Counted from the first letter of the stretch, positions 1 through 5,107 are shown. The stretch is DNA of 5,211 nt from DALYDP01 sp964541635 (GCA_964541635.1 CAZIQM010000062.1:1-5211), one strand, 5' to 3'. A program made the numbers and translations. Notes: generated by a model from the letters alone, not told the origin.

Positions 1-706
1 TCATCAGGTCGTGGTCCACCGCCGTGCGCACGCGCTCGGGATCGGTGTACCAACTGGGGCGCTGGGGGATCGCGGCGAGCACCGCGGCCTGCGGGAGCGT
101 CAGGTCCTTGGCGGAAACCCCGAAGTACGCCTGCGCGGCGCGCTCCGCGCCGTAGAGCGTCCCGCCGAACGGCACGCGGTTCAGGTACATCGTGAGGATC
201 TGGTCCTTGGAGTAGAGCTGCTCCATCTGGCACGCGAGCACGGCTTCGCGGATCTTGCGGCGCAGCGTTTGTTCGTTCGAGAGGTACACGGACCGCACGA
301 GTTGCTGCGTGATGGTGGAGCCGCCCTGCATGACGCGGCCGTTCCACAGGTTCGAGACGGCGGACCGCGCGACGGCAATCGGATCGACGCACCACGAACG
401 CGTGTAGAACCGCTCGTCCTCGATCGCCACGATCGCCGCGCGCAGGTACGGCGAAATGCCGTCGGCGTCGAGCGTGATGCGATCCTCGTCGCCGTACATG
501 CGGTAGAGCTCGCCGCCGTCGCGGTCTTCGATCTGCACGCTCTGGCGGTACTTGAGGAGCGCGGGATCGATGGGCGGAAGATCGGAAACGATGTCGAGGA
601 ACACGCCCACGAGGCACGTGAGGAGCACGATGCACGCCGCGGCGAGCGCGAACACGGTGTGCAGCTTGGTCAGGCTGCGCCGGTGGACGGGGGAGGAAGG
701 CTCCAT
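1..706 (-). CDS. Class A penicillin-binding protein, N-terminal part with GT51 transglycosylase domain (partial)
   Basis: This is a peptidoglycan glycosyltransferase that polymerises lipid II into glycan strands at the outer face of the membrane. The first 235 residues are visible and the frame is open to the window edge, so the expected C-terminal transpeptidase domain lies outside. A short basic cytoplasmic tail is followed by one membrane anchor at about residues 17-40. The GT51 domain then shows EDERFY (96-101, with E96 the expected catalytic glutamate), QGGSTITQQL (127-136), a RK..E helix at 150-154, YSKDQILTMYLN (165-176) and YGAERAAQAYFG (185-196). The stretch after EDERFY reads TRSWCVDP where the family normally has a His-x-Gly-type sequence, so motif 1 is atypical. 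The ATG at 706-704 is the only start that supplies the membrane anchor. The gene is divergent from the glycosyltransferase-amidase operon. A monofunctional transglycosylase cannot be excluded because the C-terminus is missing. Confidence 0.95.
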   Translation of the reverse strand, partial: MEPSSPVHRRSLTKLHTVFALAAACIVLLTCLVGVFLDIVSDLPPIDPALLKYRQSVQIEDRDGGELYRMYGDEDRITLDADGISPYLRAAIVAIEDERFYTRSWCVDPIAVARSAVSNLWNGRVMQGGSTITQQLVRSVYLSNEQTLRRKIREAVLACQMEQLYSKDQILTMYLNRVPFGGTLYGAERAAQAYFGVSAKDLTLPQAAVLAAIPQRPSWYTDPERVRTAVDHDLM

Positions 707-719
707 GACGAAAGGGCCT

Positions 720-747
720 ATTATGCAATATTGGCAGAAATTTGCAA
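720..747 (-). promoter_or_regulatory. Candidate sigma70-type promoter for the PBP gene
   Basis: Read on the minus strand, TTGCAA (747-742) and CATAAT (725-720) are separated by 16 bases, which fits -35 and -10 elements. The predicted start of transcription, near 713, would leave a leader of only about 7 bases before the ATG at 706. No Shine-Dalgarno sequence is visible there. The region is clearly richer in AT than the flanking genes. The assignment rests on consensus similarity only. Confidence 0.5.
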
Positions 748-760
748 TGAACGGTGCACG

Positions 761-766
761 TACACT
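761..766 (+). promoter_or_regulatory. Candidate -10 element for the glycosyltransferase-amidase operon
   Basis: TACACT lies seven bases before the chosen ATG at 774, so transcription would begin at or next to the start codon and give a leaderless mRNA. No convincing -35 hexamer is at the usual distance: TTGCAA at 742-747 is 13 bases away and TTGGCA at 731-736 is 24 bases away. An alternative -10, TATTAT at 719-724, would give a leader of about 40 bases but also has no good -35. The plus and minus promoters share this 67-base divergent region. Confidence 0.35.
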
Positions 767-773
767 GTGCGCG

Positions 774-1880
774 ATGAACATCCTTTTCACGCGGTTTCCG
801 CTGGAGAGCATTCCCGGCGGGGGAGCCGAACGGCAGACCATGGACCTGGCGACCGGCCTCGCCGAACGCGGTCATTCCGTGGCGTTCGCGGGCAGCTGCG
901 GAGCTCTGGCGCCCGCGTTCCGGAAGGCAAAACTGCCCGTCGTCGACCTGGACGTCGGTCCGCCGCCGGTCTCGAAAACGGCGATCGCGCGTTTCGTGGT
1001 GAAGAAAAAAAAGATGAAAGCCGATCTCGAAGCATTGCTCGCGGGTTTCAAGAAATTGGACGTGATCGTGATGCTCAGCCTCACGGAAAAATTGCTGCTG
1101 ACGGACATCGCGGCCAAGCGGGGGATGAAGGTGGTGTGGATCGAACACGATCCGGTCGGCCGATGGCTGACCGCGAACCCGTGGAAGAAACTCCTGCAGA
1201 AGCAAAGCGCCTTCGCGACGACCGTGACCGTCTCGGAACTGAGCCGCGTGCAGTATTTGGAAATGGACTTCGATCCGAAAAAGACCGTCGCCATCCCCAA
1301 CGGCATCGCGGACGAATGGTTCGGGAAAGCCACGAAAACAAGGAAGGACGACGGCTCGCTGCACCTGGGATACGTCGGCCGCCTCGCGGAGGAGAAAGGC
1401 GTGGACCTGCTCCTGCGCGCCGTGGCGGACCTCGACGACGTGACGCTCGACGTCGTCGGCGACGGCCCCGAGGAAAAGGAACTCCGGAAGCAGGCGGACA
1501 AACTCGGGCTCGGCCACCGCGTGCGGTTCCTCGGCCGCACGGACGACCCGGCGCACGCGTACGGGACGATCGACGCGCTCGTGCTCCCGTCGCGCACGAT
1601 CGACCCCTTCGGGATGGTCGTCGCGGAGGCGATGGCGATGGGCGTGCCGTGCCTCGTGACGGACGCCTGCGGTATTGCGTCTTGCCTCGAAGCGGCGCGC
1701 GATGTCTTGGTGGTAAAACGGGACAACGTCCGCACGCTTGCGGATGGCATGAAAGCGCTGCGGGAAAAGGAAAAACGAGACTTGCTCTCAAAGAACGGCG
1801 CGAAGGCCGCGAGGCAACAATTCGCGCTTTCGACCATGGTCGATCGGTACGAAAGTCTGTTCACTGGGAAGACCCTGTGA
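774..1880 (+). CDS. GT4-family (GT-B fold) glycosyltransferase
   Basis: This 368-residue protein has the normal length and layout of a retaining GT4 glycosyltransferase, which transfers a sugar from a nucleotide-sugar donor, probably on the cytoplasmic side. The N-terminal Rossmann half begins MNILFTRF and has the Gly-rich acceptor-side loop PGGGAERQ (14-21). The linker carries PNGI (175-178). The donor-binding half has YVGRLAEEKGVDLLLRAV (200-217), VVGDGPE (227-233), VRFLGR (250-255) and DPFGMVVAEAMAMG (277-290), the last matching the EX7E element with Asp in the first position. No signal peptide or membrane segment is present. In-frame ATGs exist upstream at 705, 723 and 747. The start at 774 is preferred because GT4 proteins normally begin directly with the first beta strand. 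No Shine-Dalgarno sequence precedes it. The acceptor and sugar cannot be predicted; linkage to the next gene suggests a cell-envelope glycan. Confidence 0.93.
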   Translation: MNILFTRFPLESIPGGGAERQTMDLATGLAERGHSVAFAGSCGALAPAFRKAKLPVVDLDVGPPPVSKTAIARFVVKKKKMKADLEALLAGFKKLDVIVMLSLTEKLLLTDIAAKRGMKVVWIEHDPVGRWLTANPWKKLLQKQSAFATTVTVSELSRVQYLEMDFDPKKTVAIPNGIADEWFGKATKTRKDDGSLHLGYVGRLAEEKGVDLLLRAVADLDDVTLDVVGDGPEEKELRKQADKLGLGHRVRFLGRTDDPAHAYGTIDALVLPSRTIDPFGMVVAEAMAMGVPCLVTDACGIASCLEAARDVLVVKRDNVRTLADGMKALREKEKRDLLSKNGAKAARQQFALSTMVDRYESLFTGKTL

Positions 1881-4225
1881 ACGCCATGCTGCTCGCTTCC
1901 CTCGCCATCGCCGCGCTGCCGCTGTGGCAACACGACCCGTCCGCGTCCATCGACGCGGTCTCCGTGACGCTCGCCTCGAAAACGGGCACAGCGTCCGTGC
2001 GCGGGCATTTGCCCGACGGTTCGTGGACGGAATGGCAGGCGGTGGAGATCGATGACGAACAGGATCCCGCGCTGCTCGAATCCAGCCTCGTGATTTTCCC
2101 GCAGGACGTCACGGAGGTCGACGTACGGGGCGCCGCGACCGCGGTGCATCCGATCAGCGTGAGCGACGCCTCCGCGTCGTACGCGATCGCGGGCACCGAC
2201 CCCGGCACGCCGAAAATCCTCTCGCGCGAGGAATGGGGCGCGAACGACGATTTGCTCTTCACGGACAGGAAACCCTCGTCCAGCGCGTCGTCCGCCGACC
2301 CGGGCACCACCGTCGGCGACGCGGCGAACGAACGCGAGGAGGATTGCCTCGCCGCGCAGCGCGACTACCCCGACGAATTCAAGACCGTGAAGAAAACCAC
2401 CACCGTGAACGGCAGCACGTTGTTGTGGCCCCACACGTACAGCAAGGACGTCGACCTGTTCGTGGTGCACCATACCGCCGTCGCGGTCGGCGGCGACAAG
2501 CGCAGCGGCGTCGAGCGCGTGCGCGCGATCTACCAGTACCACGCGGTGAACCGCGGCTGGGGCGACGTCGGCTACCACTATTTGATCGACGAAGACGGCC
2601 AGATCTACGAAGGGAAATCAGGAGGGAAGTACGTGGTGGGCGGGCACGCCTACTGCCACAACGTGAACACGATCGGCATCGCGTTGCTCGGCAACTTCGA
2701 GGTGGAAAAACCGTCCCAGGACCAAATGAAAGCCCTGCAATGGCTGCTGGACGACCTCGCGGACGAATACGACGTCGACCTGGACGCGAACGCGAGCTAC
2801 CACGGCGACACGTTCTCGTCCCCGATCGTCGGCCACGGCGACCTGCTCTCCACGAGCTGCCCGGGGTTCTACGTCCGCCAGACGCTGTCGCAGGTCCGCA
2901 CGCACGTGGAAGACGGCGACCTGGGCGCCTCCATCTCGTTCCCGAAGAAACCCGGCTCGTCGAGCTCCCGCTCGTCGTCCCGCTCTTCGAAAAAACCGGC
3001 GTCGCGGCCCGGCCGCAGCGCGGCATCGTCCTCGCCGAAGCCCATCGTGCGCGAAGGTATTTCGGCCATGGGAAGCGATAAACTCGGTGGTCGCCCGGGC
3101 GGCGAAGTGCCGTTCTCCGTGCGCTACACCACGGGCGCGGAAGGCGCCGTCGCGGGGCAGCGCATCGCGAAGGTGAAACGTTCGGACCAATCGATCGGCG
3201 TGTGGCAGCTCATCGGCGACGAGTACGTGCCCGTGCGCGGAGACATCTCGGTCGGGACGTCCGTGCCGCGCCACGCCACGACGTCGATCCAGCTCAAGGT
3301 GCAGATCCCCGCGGGTCGCGGACCGTACTCGCTCACGATCGGGGAAACGACGTTCGCCATCACGCCGTCCGGCCGCGTCGCGGCGCCCGGGTCGAGCTCG
3401 TCGATCCGGTCCACGCAATCGCGTTCGTCGTCCAAGAGCAGCAGCAGCGTCTCGCGCCGCCCGTACTCGAGCGCGACCTCGACGTCGAAGTCGTCGTCGA
3501 AATCCTCCTCGAAAACCTCGAAGGGCGGTTCGTCGGCGGGGGATGGCGGCCCGCTCATCCGCGTGCGCCTCGAATCGCGCGACGCGGGACTCGGCTCCTG
3601 CGACGACGCCGATCTTGGCTCCCTGGAGCGCTATTACCGCGGCACGCTGGAGTGCGAGGACGTCGACGGTTCGCCCGCGATCATCAACGAATTGCCGCTG
3701 GAGGACTACCTGATGGGCCTTAGCGAGGAGCCGGACACGGAGCCCTACGAGAAGCAACGCGCGTTCGCGATCGCCGCGCGCACGTACGCGGCGCACTACA
3801 TGGGCGATACGTACCGGAAGTTCCCCGGCAAACCGTACGACGGCAGCGACAGCCCGGCGATCTTCCAGAAGTACACGGGCAAATCGTTCGAGAAGGGCAA
3901 CCCGCACTGGCTCAGCGCGGTGAAGGACACGGCGAACCTCGTCCTCACGAAGGACGACCAGATCATCCGCCCGCCGTACTTCAGCAGCGACGACGGCCGC
4001 ACGCGCAGCGCGTCGGAAGCGGGTTGGAAGAGCTTCCCGTTCATCGAGATTTTCACCTCGAAGGACGATCCCTGGTGCGCGGGCATGGAGAACCGCGGCC
4101 ACGGGGTGGGCATGAGCGGCTGCGGGGCGGAAGGCCAAGCGAACGAAGGGAAATCCGGCGAAGAGATCCTGCGCTACTACTATCCGGGAACGCTGCTGCA
4201 AGCCATTTCGAAGGTGCTGGACTAA
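1877..4225 (+). CDS. Exported N-acetylmuramoyl-L-alanine amidase (Amidase_2/PGRP) fused to a SpoIID/LytB domain
   Basis: This 782-residue multidomain protein remodels peptidoglycan. A hydrophobic N-terminus (residues 4-17) resembles a short signal sequence but lacks basic residues. Residues ~25-110 form a beta-rich module with DGSWTEWQ, like the segment preceding PGRP domains in actinobacterial amidases. The amidase (~112-345) has REEWGA (117-122), VVHHT (196-200), VGYHYLIDEDGQIYEG (231-246) and VGHGDLLSTSCPG (318-330). Expected zinc ligands are H198, H320 and C328, with Y233 as catalytic helper. A Ser-rich linker (357-390), an unassigned beta-rich segment (391-500) and a second Ser-rich linker (505-556) follow. 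The SpoIID domain (~559-776) has LPLEDYLMGLSE (606-617, E617 the probable catalytic acid), AIAARTYA (631-638), YFSSDDGRT (701-709), GHGVGMS (741-747) and YYYPGT (767-772). The GTG at 1877 overlaps the previous stop as GTGA and has a weak GGGAAG upstream; ATG at 1886 is an alternative. Confidence 0.93.
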   Translation: MNAMLLASLAIAALPLWQHDPSASIDAVSVTLASKTGTASVRGHLPDGSWTEWQAVEIDDEQDPALLESSLVIFPQDVTEVDVRGAATAVHPISVSDASASYAIAGTDPGTPKILSREEWGANDDLLFTDRKPSSSASSADPGTTVGDAANEREEDCLAAQRDYPDEFKTVKKTTTVNGSTLLWPHTYSKDVDLFVVHHTAVAVGGDKRSGVERVRAIYQYHAVNRGWGDVGYHYLIDEDGQIYEGKSGGKYVVGGHAYCHNVNTIGIALLGNFEVEKPSQDQMKALQWLLDDLADEYDVDLDANASYHGDTFSSPIVGHGDLLSTSCPGFYVRQTLSQVRTHVEDGDLGASISFPKKPGSSSSRSSSRSSKKPASRPGRSAASSSPKPIVREGISAMGSDKLGGRPGGEVPFSVRYTTGAEGAVAGQRIAKVKRSDQSIGVWQLIGDEYVPVRGDISVGTSVPRHATTSIQLKVQIPAGRGPYSLTIGETTFAITPSGRVAAPGSSSSIRSTQSRSSSKSSSSVSRRPYSSATSTSKSSSKSSSKTSKGGSSAGDGGPLIRVRLESRDAGLGSCDDADLGSLERYYRGTLECEDVDGSPAIINELPLEDYLMGLSEEPDTEPYEKQRAFAIAARTYAAHYMGDTYRKFPGKPYDGSDSPAIFQKYTGKSFEKGNPHWLSAVKDTANLVLTKDDQIIRPPYFSSDDGRTRSASEAGWKSFPFIEIFTSKDDPWCAGMENRGHGVGMSGCGAEGQANEGKSGEEILRYYYPGTLLQAISKVLD
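2945..3046 (+). repeat. Ser/Arg/Lys-rich low-complexity linker 1 (residues 357-390 of the amidase-SpoIID protein)
   Basis: Reiterated TCG, TCC and AGC serine codons mixed with Arg, Lys and Pro codons encode a flexible, basic linker. It directly follows the amidase domain. It is probably an unstructured spacer in the wall, and its length may vary between strains through slippage or recombination. Confidence 0.8.
3389..3544 (+). repeat. Ser/Lys/Arg-rich low-complexity linker 2 (residues 505-556)
   Basis: This is a longer serine-rich run with short repeated units of the type SKSS and RSSS, ending in a Gly-rich hinge just before the SpoIID domain. The codons TCG, TCC and AGC alternate, so the DNA is imperfectly rather than exactly repeated. 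It separates the unassigned central segment from the SpoIID domain. Confidence 0.8.
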
Positions 4226-4255
4226 ATCGTCCGTTCCTTGGATGATATATCCGTC

Positions 4256-4288
4256 CAGGAATGTTCCTGCACACGTTCCTTTCAGGAG
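4256..4288 (+). promoter_or_regulatory. Inverted and direct repeats around the ribosome binding site of the 60-residue gene
   Basis: A 14-base palindrome, CAGGAA-TG-TTCCTG, occupies 4256-4269. GTTCCT occurs three times (4233, 4263 and 4275). TTCCTG at 4264-4269 can also pair, with one wobble, with the Shine-Dalgarno segment CAGGAG at 4283-4288, and TCCT-TTC-AGGA (4277-4287) forms a small hairpin over the same site. This could be a protein operator or an RNA element masking the ribosome binding site; neither is proven. Confidence 0.3.
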
Positions 4289-4296
4289 ACCGCACC

Positions 4297-4479
4297 ATGT
4301 TCGATACGCTGCGTTGGTTCGCGGGATTGTTTCCCGCGTGGGTGTACGTGGTCGTTGGCATCGCCGCCTTCTACGCGTTCATGATCTATCTCTGGTCGGC
4401 GCTCATGCGCAACGCGCGCGAGCAGGAAGAAAAAGCGCTCGACGCACCCGACTCCCCACGACACAGGAAAACACCATGA
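4297..4479 (+). CDS. Small single-pass membrane protein of unknown function (60 residues)
   Basis: The chosen ATG at 4297 has AGGAG at 4284-4288 with an eight-base spacer, the best ribosome binding site in the window. An in-frame ATG at 4261 would add 12 residues but has no such site. The product has a short amphipathic N-terminus, one hydrophobic segment at about residues 13-36 rich in aromatic and small residues, then a charged tail (RNAREQEEKALDAP) ending in basic residues. The positive charges after the segment predict a cytoplasmic C-terminus. I do not recognise the family. The gene lies 71 bases after the amidase-SpoIID gene with no terminator between them, so it may be read from the same transcript. 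A rho-independent terminator follows its stop by 22 bases. Confidence 0.75.
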   Translation: MFDTLRWFAGLFPAWVYVVVGIAAFYAFMIYLWSALMRNAREQEEKALDAPDSPRHRKTP

Positions 4480-4501
4480 CGGTCACGGAAGGACACCGCC
4501 A

Positions 4502-4527
4502 CCCCCGGCTGAGCCGGGGGTTTTCTT
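4502..4527 (+). terminator. Rho-independent terminator after the 60-residue gene
   Basis: CCCCCGGC (4502-4509) and GCCGGGGG (4513-4520) form a perfect eight-base GC stem with the three-base loop TGA. TTTTCTT (4521-4527) follows immediately. The polarity of the T-run shows that it ends plus-strand transcription. It probably also ends any read-through from the operon beginning at 774. On the minus strand the hairpin sits right after the stop of the convergent 47-residue gene but lacks a T-run. Confidence 0.9.
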
Positions 4528-4669
4528 ACTCCGCGCAGGCGAGCACGAACGGCGAGGGCGCGGCTTCGACCGCCTGGCTCTTCACCATGCGCAGGCCCGC
4601 GCTCGTCCCCGCCACGATGGCGAGGGAGAGGATCATGCCGGTGAGGAGGTGGCGCGTGCTGGTTGCCAT
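4526..4669 (-). CDS. Small exported or membrane-anchored peptide (47 residues), unknown function
   Basis: The frame runs from ATG at 4669 to TAA at 4526. Nearly every third codon position is G or C, like the large genes here, which argues for real coding despite the short length. The product has a basic N-terminus (MATSTRH), a hydrophobic segment at about residues 8-25 and a possible signal peptidase site after GTSA (21-24). A short tail follows, ending VLACAE with one cysteine at 45. It may be a secreted peptide or a single-pass membrane peptide. No strong Shine-Dalgarno sequence is visible. It converges on the 60-residue gene, and its stop codon overlaps the T-run of that gene's terminator. 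An 88-codon frame on the opposite strand (from 4476) was judged a shadow. The family is not recognised. Confidence 0.65.
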   Translation of the reverse strand: MATSTRHLLTGMILSLAIVAGTSAGLRMVKSQAVEAAPSPFVLACAE

Positions 4670-4688
4670 GATGGTCTTCGTACATCCC

Positions 4689-4694
4689 TATATA
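4689..4694 (-). promoter_or_regulatory. Candidate -10 element for the 47-residue gene
   Basis: TATATA lies 19 bases before the ATG at 4669, so the leader would be about 13 bases. No good -35 is found 17 bases upstream. An alternative promoter is TTTACA (4740-4735) with TGTAAC (4718-4713), spaced by 16 bases, overlapping both the preceding terminator's T-run and the palindrome at 4709-4723. Confidence 0.35.
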
Positions 4695-4708
4695 CGGAAG
4701 GGAAGACG

Positions 4709-4723
4709 TTTTGTTACACAAAA
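4709..4723. promoter_or_regulatory. 15-base palindrome, possible operator
   Basis: TTTTGT-TAC-ACAAAA has perfect six-base arms around a three-base centre. It sits in AT-rich DNA between the terminator of the 101-residue gene and the start of the 47-residue gene, where it would overlap promoter elements. A second palindrome, TTTCGAAA (4726-4733), lies next to it. A transcription-factor site is possible; there is no T-run for a terminator. Confidence 0.3.
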
Positions 4724-4737
4724 TCTTTCGAAATTGT

Positions 4738-4758
4738 AAAGAAGCCCCATTAAGGGGC
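4738..4758 (-). terminator. Rho-independent terminator of the 101-residue gene
   Basis: On the minus strand, GCCCC (4758-4754), loop TTAAT and GGGGC (4748-4744) form a five-base GC stem followed by TTCTTT (4743-4738). It begins 21 bases after the stop codon at 4780. The position and polarity fit termination of this gene and separation from the 47-residue gene. Confidence 0.75.
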
Positions 4759-4779
4759 GATTAATCCGAAAGAGACGCT

Positions 4780-5085
4780 TTAGGCTGCTTCCTGCTGCAC
4801 GACCTGGCGAACGCCCTCAGCGACCTCCGCCGCAACCTGCTGCCTCAGCGCCTCGATCGCGTCGCGGACATGCAGGAGGTCCGAGTGACTAATCTCGCGG
4901 TCCCGCTGCAAGCCCTGCGCGATATCGTAAAACCTCTGGAAGAACGCGTCGCGCAAAGCGGGATCATTTTTAACATCGTCAGGAATGTTCGCGACTTGTC
5001 CGCGAAAGCCGTAAATCATCTGTTCCGCGTACGGCGCCAGAACGCGCGTGATCGGAGCGTCATCGTGGAGGGAGAGGCTTTCCAT
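4780..5085 (-). CDS. Hypothetical cytoplasmic helical protein (101 residues)
   Basis: This complete reading frame runs from ATG at 5085 to TAA at 4780. It has no signal peptide or membrane segment. The sequence looks almost entirely helical: a first part with YAEQMIYGFRGQV (19-31), a middle with DVKNDPALRDAFFQRFYDIAQGL (positions 37-59, shown here for its alternating hydrophobic pattern), and an amphipathic C-terminal helix rich in Ala, Val, Glu and Gln that ends QQEAA. The C-terminal third could form a coiled coil. I do not recognise a family and no catalytic motif is apparent. A terminator follows the stop, and upstream DNA has a -10-like CATAAT but no Shine-Dalgarno sequence, so it is probably a single-gene unit. 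Its codons are somewhat less GC-biased than those of the wall genes. An internal ATG at residue 23 is a less likely start. Confidence 0.75.
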   Translation of the reverse strand: MESLSLHDDAPITRVLAPYAEQMIYGFRGQVANIPDDVKNDPALRDAFFQRFYDIAQGLQRDREISHSDLLHVRDAIEALRQQVAAEVAEGVRQVVQQEAA

Positions 5086-5101
5086 GCGAATCGCGGAAGG
5101 G

Positions 5102-5107
5102 ATTATG
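5102..5107 (-). promoter_or_regulatory. Candidate -10 element for the 101-residue gene
   Basis: CATAAT on the minus strand lies 16 bases before the ATG at 5085, predicting a leader of about 10 bases. The same hexamer serves as the proposed -10 of the PBP gene. The -35 region at the standard distance is not recognisable. Confidence 0.35.

Noticed and set aside
705..773. N-terminal extension of the GT4 protein from ATG 705, 723 or 747
   Set aside because: The extra residues come from AT-rich promoter-like DNA and precede the usual GT4 N-terminal strand. The AAAGGG before 723 is only a weak ribosome binding site.
11..1876. Plus-strand upstream extension of the amidase-SpoIID frame, giving an apparent 1404-residue product
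   Set aside because: The frame stays open because of high GC. It is antisense to the PBP gene and out of frame with the GT4 gene, both of which have clear family motifs; the domain-bearing part begins at 1877.
872..2578. Long minus-strand frame of 568 residues opposite the GT4 and amidase genes
   Set aside because: It shows no recognisable domain and an Arg/Ala/Ser-rich shadow composition, and it is antisense to two confidently identified genes.
2618..4201. Minus-strand frame of 527 residues opposite the amidase-SpoIID gene
   Set aside because: It is extremely rich in Arg and Ala, has no motifs, and is opposite well-conserved catalytic motifs.
4386..4721. 111-residue minus-strand frame over the same small-gene region
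   Set aside because: Its His/Pro/Arg-rich composition is typical of a shifted frame of the 47-residue gene, and it runs across the terminator hairpin into the 60-residue gene.
4476..4739. 88-codon plus-strand frame starting in an ATGA overlap with the 60-residue gene and preceded by AGGAA
   Set aside because: It runs through a strong terminator and then antisense to the 47-residue gene, whose third-position GC bias favours the minus strand. A very short translated leader cannot be wholly excluded.
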